Origin: CBFHSD01 sp965658375
Lineage (GTDB): Bacteria > Bacteroidota > Bacteroidia > Flavobacteriales_G > Salibacteraceae
Length of the DNA: 17,677 nucleotides
Assembly: GCA_965658375.1 (NCBI GenBank)
Contig: CBFHSD010000047.1
Location: 1 to 17,677 of the forward strand
Direction: 5' to 3'
The notes under the pieces were generated by a model, which made no database searches, had not been told where the DNA came from, and saw only the letters and a list, made by a program, of their open reading frames with translations. Made by a program: the position numbers and the translations under genes. Shown here one piece after another: positions 7,035 to 14,617 of this stretch (its first letter is position 1; each line of letters begins with the position of its first letter).

Positions 7035-8131
7035 GAATAAGCCTACTTTTCTTGTGTATTCTTTCTTTTTGGCACCTTCAGGTTCAGGGACAAGAATCAG
7101 AAGTACAGCATTACAAATGGCAAGTTTCTACCCAACTGCACCGCGGCTTTATTTGGCTGCATAGAGATGGTTTAGAGCACATTCCCGAAGAAGGCTCTCG
7201 TGGCATTGCATTAGACATCTCACAACAGAGCAATGGCTTTAAAGACTGGCATCTTTTATACAATCTCCCAAAAGTGGGTCTTAGCATCCTTTGGTTCGAC
7301 TTTGGGTCAACTTACCTCGGCCAATCTGGAGCGCTTATCCCCTACTACGCCTTTACACATAAGAGAAAAGAAAAGCTCTTGTGGCGCAGTAAAATTGGCA
7401 TGGGTCTAGGCTACATCAACACTACATGGAATAGAACCGAGAGTCATAAAAACGTAATGATTGGTTCACACCTGAACTTGGCTGTGCAGCTACAAACTGA
7501 GCTGGCTTGGAAGTTAACTGATCAATTGCATCTGGAAACTGGACTTTCTTTTACCCATTTTTCCAATGGCGGAACCACCAAACCTAACCTAGGCATCAAT
7601 ATGCCCTCTGCCTTTGCTGGCCTTAACTACGCTTGGAGCCCAATGAAAACAAAACAAGCCATAGCAAGAATTTACCAACCTATTCATAAACAAGAGCTTA
7701 CTTTAGGTGTGGCAGGATTTTTAAATCAATACAAAGAACTTGGCGATCACTACCTCGCTTCAACCATTTCTCTTGAATACGCCCTGTATTCAAAGAACTC
7801 GAAAAACAGGTTTCACGCTGGACTTGATGGTTTTTACAATGAAGAAATATGCGATTCTCCAGACAATGTCGGGAAGAATCTAAATGCCTCAGACTTTTTT
7901 GAATTAGGCTTAAACGCAGGATACAGCCGCAATATCGGTAGAGTTTCCGGCATATTCTCACTAGGTATTTACCTTTATTCCAAGGAGTTGAAAGAGTCTC
8001 TTACGTATAACAGAATTGGTTTGCGCTACAACATCAATCGTTCTTTTTACGCTAATTTGACTACCAAGACACATCAGTTCAAGGCAGACCATTTTGAATT
8101 AGGCATCGGATACCGATTATGGAAAGATTAA
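7031..8131 (+). CDS. Acyloxyacyl hydrolase, PagL-like lipid A 3-O-deacylase
   Basis: This 366-residue outer-membrane beta-barrel enzyme would remove the 3-O-linked acyl chain from lipid A. I start at ATG 7031, which gives a clean signal peptide (MRISLLFLCILSFWHLQVQG-Q) and overlaps the upstream TGA by four bases. A longer frame from 6980 merely reads through the CDF gene. The key motif HFSNGG gives H176 and S178, matching the His-Ser pair of the PagL active site. It is followed by the usual KPNLGINMPSAFAGLNY segment. Many strands of 9-11 residues with alternating hydrophobic positions follow, ending in FELGIGYRLW. The protein is about twice the length of Pseudomonas PagL, which is usual for Bacteroidota members. 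The third catalytic residue (Glu) I cannot place with certainty. The last 13 bases overlap the next gene. Confidence 0.82.
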   Translation: MRISLLFLCILSFWHLQVQGQESEVQHYKWQVSTQLHRGFIWLHRDGLEHIPEEGSRGIALDISQQSNGFKDWHLLYNLPKVGLSILWFDFGSTYLGQSGALIPYYAFTHKRKEKLLWRSKIGMGLGYINTTWNRTESHKNVMIGSHLNLAVQLQTELAWKLTDQLHLETGLSFTHFSNGGTTKPNLGINMPSAFAGLNYAWSPMKTKQAIARIYQPIHKQELTLGVAGFLNQYKELGDHYLASTISLEYALYSKNSKNRFHAGLDGFYNEEICDSPDNVGKNLNASDFFELGLNAGYSRNIGRVSGIFSLGIYLYSKELKESLTYNRIGLRYNINRSFYANLTTKTHQFKADHFELGIGYRLWKD

Positions 8132-8856
8132 AACACATTGCATATGGGCTTCTCCTCTTTTTGGCGGGATGCACTCCAGGAACCAGAAACGATTGCTTTC
8201 AGGGTCATGGCGAGCAAAAAGAAGAATTGAGAACGGTAGATGATTTTCAAAAACTGGTCATTTTTGGAGACTACACGTGCGAGATTGTTCCAGATTCAGT
8301 CAACTACGTTCAGATCGTTGGAGGAGAAAACTTTATTGGGCAAATCAAGACAGAAGTCGCAGACAATACGCTTTCTATTTCAGAAAACATCACTTGCAAG
8401 TTTGTGAGAGACAGAAACACACCTTACAAAGTTACCGTGCACGCGCGTCAAATCAACGAAATTGACCACTATGGCAGCGATTCACTCTATTGCCAAGATA
8501 CTCTGTATGCCCAAACCTTTACTTTGAATAAGTGGGATGGCGGTGGTGACATTGAGCTTCTTTTACGCAGTGAATCTGCCTTCATAAAGTCGAATGCGGG
8601 TAGCGGGGACATTACAATTACAGGAACAAGCAAGGAAGCCTACTTTTTTCAAAGAGGATTTAATTTTAACTATTTCGAAAGCTTTCAAACAGGAAATTTA
8701 ACAGTAGACAAAGGCGGAACTGGAGATATGCACCTAAGCTCTAGCGAACCTGCACAGATTTCTTTCAACTCTGAAGGATTCATTTATATTTACCACTCTC
8801 CAGAACCTATTGTTTTAGAAGAAAGCGGAAATGGTTCAATAATAGAAAAACACTGA
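8119..8856 (+). CDS. Head-GIN domain (DUF2807) lipoprotein
   Basis: This 245-residue predicted lipoprotein has the lipobox LAGC with the lipid-carrying Cys at residue 18. After it, C-T-P-G is not strongly acidic, so an inner-leaflet (periplasmic) location is more likely than surface export. Residues of about 40-240 follow the DUF2807 pattern: DDFQKLVIFGDYTCEIVPD, then YVQIVGGENFI, a NTLSISENI strand, and repeated short beta-helix-like rungs rich in Gly, Ser and Asp (GSGDITITG, GGTGDMHL, GNGSII). These proteins are widespread in Bacteroidota envelopes and their role is undefined; an auto-transporter-adhesin-like beta-solenoid fold is expected. It overlaps the deacylase gene by 13 bases and ends the four-gene run. 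A weak 6-bp hairpin (GAATCA 8858-8863, TGATTC 8872-8877) sits just after the stop without a T run. Confidence 0.85.
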   Translation: MERLKHIAYGLLLFLAGCTPGTRNDCFQGHGEQKEELRTVDDFQKLVIFGDYTCEIVPDSVNYVQIVGGENFIGQIKTEVADNTLSISENITCKFVRDRNTPYKVTVHARQINEIDHYGSDSLYCQDTLYAQTFTLNKWDGGGDIELLLRSESAFIKSNAGSGDITITGTSKEAYFFQRGFNFNYFESFQTGNLTVDKGGTGDMHLSSSEPAQISFNSEGFIYIYHSPEPIVLEESGNGSIIEKH

Positions 8857-8953
8857 TGAATCAGGATTTTATGATTCTGGTCAGCTTTAAAATTTTATAC
8901 CATACCGTTACCATTCTAAAAATACATTTGCTAACGTAAAACCCTTATAATCC

Positions 8954-9791
8954 ATGGATAGATTAAATTTTTGTCATGTGTTGATTTCTCAGAAGTAGCT
9001 GATCACGCAGTAGCCGAAGGAATCAAACTAGCCGAACATGCAAATGCAGAATTGCACTTATTTCATGTAAACACTGGCAAGGCTGCTGATGCAGCATCAA
9101 TTGAAGAAAAGTTCAAAACACTGATCTCAAAATACACAACAAACATCCCTGTCACTTATAACATTGTTTCACCAATTGGTTCCATATCAGAAACCATTGG
9201 AAACTATGCAGAAGGCATGAACGCTGATTTGTTAATTGCTGGTTATGAAGTAAAAAGTGGGTTAAAACGCTTGTTTGAAATCAGTTTGTCTAAAATTATT
9301 GACGAGACTAAAGTGGGGGTTCTTGCATTCAGAAAAGACCTCAGTCTAAGCGGAACTAAAACCATCCTATTCCCTATCATTGAAGATTCAGAATCGCGTC
9401 AAAAAACCAATAACGTAGCACGTCTTGCTAGCAAAATTGGCTTTAACGTGCATATTTTAACCATTTGGATTCCTGGTACAAATACAGAAGCTGCTAAGGG
9501 AAAACTTAAAGTCTACGCGAAGCAAGTATCTGAAAGAATGGAGCAAAACGGTGTTGATACACCATCGCACATTTAGATGGCAGGAATCCTATTGACATTG
9601 TAAATGCGTATGCCACTTTGAATAAAACCTCCATTATTTCTAAAGTTTTAGATGGTACTCAAACGCCATTATCTAAACTAGTTGGCACAGAAGAGGAAGA
9701 TGTTCAAGCGCATAGTATCAGACCAATTTTCTATACTAGAACCATGAATGAAAAGGTTGACAAGTACAAGCAAACACAAAAAGGTTCATAA
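8954..9791 (+). pseudogene. Universal stress protein gene with two frameshifts
   Basis: Three frames read together give one tandem UspA-type protein of about 279 residues. ATG at 8954 encodes MDRLNF. After a run of five T (8968-8972) the frame must change to continue with SCVDFSEVADHAVAEGIKLA, the classic Usp N-terminus; a sixth T would restore it. The long middle part ends at TAG 9574-9576 after GVDTPSHI. The sequence goes on in the -1 frame with IAHLDGRNPIDIVNAYATL and ends at TAA 9789-9791. One base missing near 9557-9562 would restore GVDTTIAHLDG. The first domain (to about residue 130) has a weak form of the GxxG...GS nucleotide loop (GYEVKSGLKRLFEI), suggesting a non-ATP-binding type. 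The gene ends 25 bases before a strong terminator. Both lesions are single-base losses, so either real decay or assembly error is possible. Confidence 0.75.
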
Positions 9792-9815
9792 AGAACTTGA
9801 ACAATATATTTAATG

Positions 9816-9842
9816 AAAGACGGCCTAGTGCGGTCTTTTTTT
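9816..9842 (+). terminator. Intrinsic terminator of the stress-protein gene
   Basis: AAAGAC (9816-9821) pairs with GTCTTT (9833-9838). A single G/G mismatch and an inner GC/GC pair enclose the CTAGT loop, and a run of seven T (9836-9842) follows. It is a textbook Rho-independent terminator separating the stress-protein gene from the B12 unit. Confidence 0.85.
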
Positions 9843-9843
9843 G

Positions 9844-9872
9844 TTGCAGTCCATGAATGATTTGTACTATTG
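9844..9872 (+). promoter_or_regulatory. Promoter of the B12 uptake operon
   Basis: TTG (9844-9846), an 18-base spacer, and TACTATTG (9865-9872), one base off TAnnTTTG. The predicted transcription start, around 9878-9880, falls right at the 5' strand of the riboswitch P1 helix. That agreement supports the call. It begins one base after the T tract of the preceding terminator. Confidence 0.6.
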
Positions 9873-9877
9873 CTGCG

Positions 9878-10036
9878 CATTAGGTTCTTCGCGAGAAGAT
9901 GAAAAGGGAATCCTGTTTAAGTCAGGAGCAGTTCCCGCTGCTGTACGTTCGTAAAAGATACATTTCAAAGAGTCCACTGTTGGCACAACGGGAAGGAGAA
10001 ATGTTGAGGACAAGCCAGAAGACCTGCCTAAGACAT
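9878..10036 (+). promoter_or_regulatory. Cobalamin (B12) riboswitch
   Basis: The conserved parts of the cobalamin aptamer appear in order: GGTTCTTCGCGAGAAGATGA (9883-9902), the core AAAAGGGAATCC (9902-9913), a variable hairpin TCCTG...CAGGA (9911-9927), GCAGTTCCCGCTGCTGTA (9928-9945), a GGGAAGG segment near 9990, and the 3' B12 box AGCCAGAAGACCTGCC (10015-10030). TTAGG at 9880-9884 pairs with CCTAA at 10027-10031 to form the closing P1 helix. It precedes a BtuB-like receptor gene and is expected to lower its expression when adenosyl- or methylcobalamin is abundant. The 95 bases between the aptamer and the ATG at 10130 hold the expression platform: a GAGAA/TTCTC hairpin (10060-10064 with 10073-10077) and a second TTAGGTT copy (10105-10111). 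Confidence 0.95.
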
Positions 10037-10129
10037 ACCAATCTATTCTTGCGGTGAACGAGAAGACGATGATTCTCAGAGGGGTTCTCTAACTTTTCCT
10101 GTGTTTAGGTTGGTAGTAAATGGTTGATT

Positions 10130-12037
10130 ATGATCAAGTACTGCTGTCTATTCGGTTTCTCAATGGCATTCGTGTTTCACACACATGGTCAGCCTGTGCC
10201 TGATACAAGCATTTCATTAGGTGCTTTTACCGTTACGGAACAAGTGTTTTCCACAGCAGGCGTAGGTTCGCCACAACAACAACTCGATAGTTTAGATCAC
10301 ATCATTTTTCAAACAGAAGAACTTTCGCAAGTTCTTTCTTCCAGAAGCACAATTTTTATCAAGAATTATGGGCCAGGAACCCTTTCTACTCCAGCCTTAA
10401 GAGGTAGCTCACCAGCACAAACAGCTTTGCTTTGGAATGGCGTTTTGATCAACAGTCCTATGAATGGTCAATTGGACCTCTCCCTCCTTCCTGTTCAGTT
10501 TTTTGAAGAGATTGAAGTTCATTATGGATCTTCATCTGCCATTTGGGGTTCTGGTGCAGTTGGTGGCGCATTAAAACTCTCTAACAATACTCAAACGTGG
10601 GAGCCTTTGAGCGCTGGTGCGTATTTTGGATATTCTTCATTAAAGAACCAACAAAGAGGTTTTCATTTCACCACAGGAAAGCACAGGCTCAAATTCAAAC
10701 TCAGCGCCTTTCAACAAGACAATCAAAATGCATTCAAATACATCAACCCTTATTCTGAAGAGGAAGAAACCCAAATTCACAACCATAGAAAAAGCACTCA
10801 AGTTTATTCAAGTGCATCATACACCACCAAAAACGATCAATGGCTTCTTTCTGCACATTTCTGGCATCAAGCATTCGAGCGACAATTGCCGCCAACGCTT
10901 TTACAAGACACCAGCTCGGCAAATCAATATGATCAAGCAAATAGAGCCATGTTCACTGCAAAAACACTAAGTAAAAACCCTATAGTCTTCCAATATGCTT
11001 ACATAGATGAATACATTCGGTATGAAGACGAAAGCATAAACGTGAATGATCCGAGCAGAGCAATATCACATATTGGGAACCTTTCTTATACCAATCAATG
11101 GAACGAGAAAAACCAACTTAAAATAGGTTTCAATTACACAGGTTCTCTCATGGATGGTGAAAACTACCCCGATTCTATCTCTTTTTTACCGCGTGCTGCT
11201 CTTTTTGCAGGAAACCAAACAAGATTCAATAAGCACCTTAGAATGAATGCTTTGCTTAGGCAAGAATATTTCAATGGAGTTTGGATGCCATTGTCTGGTT
11301 TTGTTTCTATGGTTTATGAGAAGCCAACATGGAGTTTACAAACTTCTGTTGCTCGAAGCTACCGCATTCCTACAATGAATGATTTGTATTGGGTTCCGGG
11401 TGGAAACCCTAATCTTGAAGGTGAATATGGACCAAGTGCTAACCTCACTTTAGCGTGGACAGCTTTGGAATGGAACACCTACAACCTTACATGGACCAAT
11501 TCGATTTATGGTAGAAGAAACAAAAATGAAATTGTTTGGGTGAACCAAGGTCCTTATTGGACTCCCGAGAACTTAAAGAATGTAGTTGCATTAGGTTGGG
11601 AATCGTCTCTCCAAGCCACTAAATCGTTCAATCATTCAGATGTCTCTCTCTTTTTACAATCAGCATGGGTAAAAGCGGAAAACACACAAGCAAGTTCTTC
11701 AAGTGATCGGTCAGTGGGCCATCAGCTCATGTATACTCCACATTGGCTTTATAACGGTGAAATACGACACAAAAGGAAAAATACGTGGATATTCTTTAGA
11801 CAAAACTTTGTAGGAAAACGGTATTACAGCACAGACAATGAGCATGAGTTAGAATCTTACAGTCTTTCTAGTGCAGGTACTGGATTCGCTAAAAGCTTTG
11901 GCATGCACCATTTTAGATGTTCTCTAGCAGTACAGAACATATTCAATACAGATTACCAAACCGTGGCGCAACAGGCAATGCCTCTGCGTTACTATCAAAT
12001 CAATATCACGTATCAAATAACTCAACGAGATGAATAA
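10130..12037 (+). CDS. btuB: BtuB-like TonB-dependent vitamin B12 receptor
   Basis: This is an outer-membrane TonB-dependent receptor of 635 residues. I start at ATG 10130 (MIKYCCLFGFSMAFVFHTHG-Q signal peptide); a TTG six bases earlier is in frame but not needed. The mature N-terminus lacks the CarboxypepD_reg module common in SusC-type receptors. The plug domain (about residues 55-150) shows the typical features: LSQVLSSRSTIFIKNYGPGTL, TPALRGSSPAQTALLWNGV, and IEVHYGSSSAIWGSGAVGGAL. The rest is a 22-strand barrel type with many aromatic girdle residues, such as YRIPTMNDLYWVPGGNPNLEGE, the usual outer-loop motif. Substrate is inferred from the cobalamin riboswitch directly upstream and the BtuG-like neighbour; sequence alone would only say TonB receptor. 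It overlaps the next gene by 8 bases, implying translational coupling and receptor-lipoprotein complex formation. Confidence 0.88.
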   Translation: MIKYCCLFGFSMAFVFHTHGQPVPDTSISLGAFTVTEQVFSTAGVGSPQQQLDSLDHIIFQTEELSQVLSSRSTIFIKNYGPGTLSTPALRGSSPAQTALLWNGVLINSPMNGQLDLSLLPVQFFEEIEVHYGSSSAIWGSGAVGGALKLSNNTQTWEPLSAGAYFGYSSLKNQQRGFHFTTGKHRLKFKLSAFQQDNQNAFKYINPYSEEEETQIHNHRKSTQVYSSASYTTKNDQWLLSAHFWHQAFERQLPPTLLQDTSSANQYDQANRAMFTAKTLSKNPIVFQYAYIDEYIRYEDESINVNDPSRAISHIGNLSYTNQWNEKNQLKIGFNYTGSLMDGENYPDSISFLPRAALFAGNQTRFNKHLRMNALLRQEYFNGVWMPLSGFVSMVYEKPTWSLQTSVARSYRIPTMNDLYWVPGGNPNLEGEYGPSANLTLAWTALEWNTYNLTWTNSIYGRRNKNEIVWVNQGPYWTPENLKNVVALGWESSLQATKSFNHSDVSLFLQSAWVKAENTQASSSSDRSVGHQLMYTPHWLYNGEIRHKRKNTWIFFRQNFVGKRYYSTDNEHELESYSLSSAGTGFAKSFGMHHFRCSLAVQNIFNTDYQTVAQQAMPLRYYQINITYQITQRDE

Positions 12038-13073
12038 ACAATGGAAGTTTTTTGCGCTTAGCGCCATGTTTGCTCTAGGATTTACAGCATGTAACAAAGA
12101 TGATGATGCTGGCGAAGACCCTATACCTGAGACTGGCTATCAAAATACCGTTTTGGTGTTCAATGAAGGGAGTTTTCAAGCAGGAAACGGTTCTTTGACA
12201 CACTACGACTATGAGTCTGGCGAGAGCAGCCAAGCGGTATATAGCAGCGCCAATGGTATGCCTTTGGGAGATATTGTATACTCTGGAACCTACACAAATG
12301 ACGCGCTGTATATTGTGGTAAACAACTCAGGAAAAGTAGAAAAACTGAATCCAGAGACTTTCGAGAGCATTGCCAAGGTTGAAGGTTTAACTTCTCCACG
12401 CTTTTTCTTACCCGTTTCAGAGTCAAAGGCCTATGTCAGCGATTTATTTGGCGGAGTGGTTTCTATCATCAACCCAACAGACATGAGCCTTACAGGTAGC
12501 ATAGCTATACCTGGATGGACAGAGCAAATGTTATTGGTAGACAACACCCTTTGGATCACCAATCCCGGTGGTAACCAATTGTATGGCATTGACATCAACA
12601 CAGATGCAATTACAGACAGCATCACCATAGAAAAGGATGCAACTAGTCTGGTTCAAGATGCAAATGGAAATGTTTGGGTGCTGTGTATTCCAGACTGGAA
12701 TACACCAAGAGACCATGAAGCAGCCCTTTTCAAATTAGACCTGAATTCCAATATTGCTAGTATGAGAATGGATTTTAACGCTAGTCATTCTCCTTCCAGT
12801 TTATGCATTAACCAAGAAGGAAACAATCTGTATTGGCTAGACAATGGTGTATATAAAATGAGCACGAGTGCCTCTACTCTTCCAAACGCATCTTTCATTG
12901 CTGCTTATGGTATTCCTTACGGCTTAGCTGTTAATCCAAGTAACAATCAGATCTATGTGACAGATGGTGGCGATTTCTCATCAAACAGCGAGGTTCATCG
13001 CTTCTCTGAAAATGGAAACCTCTTGCACACTTTTGATGCTGGTATAGCTCCAGGAAATATCATATTCAAATAA
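12030..13073 (+). CDS. Surface beta-propeller lipoprotein, BtuG-like
   Basis: This is a 347-residue lipoprotein. The lipobox FTAC puts the lipid on Cys21, and the residues after it, CNKDDDAGED, resemble the acidic lipoprotein export signal that sends Bacteroidota lipoproteins to the cell surface. From about residue 40 the chain is a repeated beta-propeller of YncE/DUF5074 type. Rungs have the form LYIVVNNSGKVEKLNPETFE, AYVSDLFGGVVSIINPTDM, LWITNPGGNQLYGIDINTD, VWVLCIPDW, LYWLDNGVYKM and IYVTDGGDF, about seven blades. In gut Bacteroides such a protein, BtuG, caps BtuB and binds B12 with extreme affinity. The same placement here, directly overlapping the BtuB-like gene under a cobalamin riboswitch, makes this the best guess. 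Other DUF5074 proteins also pair with TonB receptors for haem or metals, so ligand identity is inference. Confidence 0.85.
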   Translation: MNKQWKFFALSAMFALGFTACNKDDDAGEDPIPETGYQNTVLVFNEGSFQAGNGSLTHYDYESGESSQAVYSSANGMPLGDIVYSGTYTNDALYIVVNNSGKVEKLNPETFESIAKVEGLTSPRFFLPVSESKAYVSDLFGGVVSIINPTDMSLTGSIAIPGWTEQMLLVDNTLWITNPGGNQLYGIDINTDAITDSITIEKDATSLVQDANGNVWVLCIPDWNTPRDHEAALFKLDLNSNIASMRMDFNASHSPSSLCINQEGNNLYWLDNGVYKMSTSASTLPNASFIAAYGIPYGLAVNPSNNQIYVTDGGDFSSNSEVHRFSENGNLLHTFDAGIAPGNIIFK

Positions 13074-13120
13074 TTGTTAGAACTATTGGATAAACAGAAT
13101 TGACTTGCCCATAAGGGTTC

Positions 13121-13154
13121 AAAGTGAGGATGTATCTTGTATCCTCACTTTTTT
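13121..13154 (+). terminator. Strong terminator of the B12 operon
   Basis: AAAGTGAGGAT (13121-13131) and ATCCTCACTTT (13141-13151) form a perfect 11-bp stem extended by one G-T pair around TATCTTG. A run of six T (13149-13154) follows. It lies 47 bases after the lipoprotein stop and only nine bases before the next start codon. Confidence 0.92.
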
Positions 13155-13163
13155 CAATTTCAT

Positions 13164-14612
13164 ATGGGAGATATAATCAACTTACTCAACGATATTATTT
13201 GGAGCAACGCATTAATAGCTCTTTGCCTTGGTGCTGGCGTATATTTTTCTATTCGCCTAGGCTTTCCACAAGTTCGTATGCTCAAGCATATGATTCAACT
13301 GCTTTTCAAGAAAAATTCCTCTGACACAGGGATATCTTCATTTCAAGCTTTTGCGTTAGCCATCTCTGGGCGTGTAGGTACAGGAAATATTGCTGGTGTT
13401 GCTACTGCCATAGCACTTGGTGGGCCCGGAGCAATATTCTGGATGTGGGTTATTGCATTTTTAGGATCTTCATCTGCTATTGTAGAAGCCACTTTAGGGC
13501 AAATTTACAAAGTGAAACAGGACGGTGAGTTCAGAGGCGGTCCTGCCTACTACATTTTTCATGGATTAAAAATCAAATGGTTTGCTTTTGTGTTCGCAGG
13601 TGCAACCATTGTTGCTATGGCCTTTTTCTTGCCAGGTGTACAATCCAATAGCATTGGCTCTAGTATGAATGAAGCTTTTGGGATTGAACCTTATGTTTCA
13701 GGGATTTTTGTAGCTCTAATGCTATCTCTAGTCATATTCGGAGGCGTAAAGCGCATTGCCAATGTCGCTCAAGTAGTAGTTCCTGTAATGGCCCTTGCAT
13801 ACATTTTAGTGGCCATGATTATTATAGGCATGAACATATCTGAGGTACCCAAGGTGTTTAGCCTCATCATCAACTCAGCTTTTGGTGCCGAAGAACTCTT
13901 TGGAGGCATCATTGGTCAAGCCATTATCTGGGGGGTTAAACGCGGCATTTACAGCAACGAAGCTGGTCAAGGTACCGCACCACATGCTGCTGCAGCTGCT
14001 CAAGTAGAACATCCTGTACAACAAGGCTTAGTTCAAGGTTTTTCTGTGTACATAGACACGCTTTTCGTCTGCACAGCTACGGCACTCATGATTTTATTTA
14101 CAGGCTCATATAATGTTAGAGATGAAAGCGTTAGTAGCAGTGAACCTACTATGATTGTAGAAAATCTGCCAGGTGTAAGCTATGGACCTGAGTTCACCCA
14201 AATGGCTGTTGAAAGTGAGTTCGCTAGCTACGGAAAACCTTTTGTGGCAATAGCATTGTTATTCTTCGCCTTTACAACCATTATTGCCTACTACTACATT
14301 GCTGAGACCAATGTGGGTTTTATTGGTGGAACCAAACAACGTAGAAAGATACTCATCTTCACACTTCGCTTTGTGATCATTGCCAGCACAATCTACGGTG
14401 CTATGAGCAGTGCAGGTTATGCTTGGAGTCTTGGAGACATAGGTGTTGGTTTAATGGCATGGCTAAATATCATAGCAATGTTCATGCTGCAAAAGCCTGC
14501 ATTGAGGGCTTTTAAAGATTATAAACGTCAACTAAAAAGTAAAGAACAGATTTCATTCTCTCCCAAAGAAATTGGAATTGAAAATGCAGATTATTGGGAA
14601 TCTAAAAAGTAA
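13164..14612 (+). CDS. AGCS family sodium:alanine/glycine symporter
   Basis: This is an inner-membrane amino-acid uptake protein of 482 residues with about 11 hydrophobic segments. The family signatures are strong. After the first helix comes SSFQAFALAISGRVGTGNIA followed by GVATAIALGGPGAIFWMW (about residues 57-96). Later, in the substrate/sodium region, comes SNEAGQGTAPHAAAAAQVEH followed by PVQQGLVQGFSVYIDTLFVC. The ATG at 13164 is chosen because the frame upstream (a TTG at 13137) starts inside the terminator stem. Typical substrates are alanine, glycine or serine with Na+; the exact one cannot be told from sequence. The next gene begins five bases after the stop. No promoter is obvious between the terminator and the start, so transcription may come from read-through or a promoter overlapping the hairpin. 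Confidence 0.95.
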   Translation: MGDIINLLNDIIWSNALIALCLGAGVYFSIRLGFPQVRMLKHMIQLLFKKNSSDTGISSFQAFALAISGRVGTGNIAGVATAIALGGPGAIFWMWVIAFLGSSSAIVEATLGQIYKVKQDGEFRGGPAYYIFHGLKIKWFAFVFAGATIVAMAFFLPGVQSNSIGSSMNEAFGIEPYVSGIFVALMLSLVIFGGVKRIANVAQVVVPVMALAYILVAMIIIGMNISEVPKVFSLIINSAFGAEELFGGIIGQAIIWGVKRGIYSNEAGQGTAPHAAAAAQVEHPVQQGLVQGFSVYIDTLFVCTATALMILFTGSYNVRDESVSSSEPTMIVENLPGVSYGPEFTQMAVESEFASYGKPFVAIALLFFAFTTIIAYYYIAETNVGFIGGTKQRRKILIFTLRFVIIASTIYGAMSSAGYAWSLGDIGVGLMAWLNIIAMFMLQKPALRAFKDYKRQLKSKEQISFSPKEIGIENADYWESKK

Positions 14613-14617
14613 TCATC

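Noticed and set aside
8971..9576. Universal stress protein as an intact 201-residue gene starting at TTG 8971
   Set aside because: It lacks the normal N-terminal residues and its last four residues are frameshift junk; coding sequence continues in other frames on both sides.
10060..10089. Intrinsic terminator in the riboswitch expression platform
   Set aside because: The GAGAA/TTCTC hairpin is only 5 bp and is not followed by a T tract, so transcriptional attenuation is not supported.
13137..13163. Upstream TTG extending the symporter by nine residues
   Set aside because: The codon lies inside the loop of the strong terminator and the extension adds nothing conserved.
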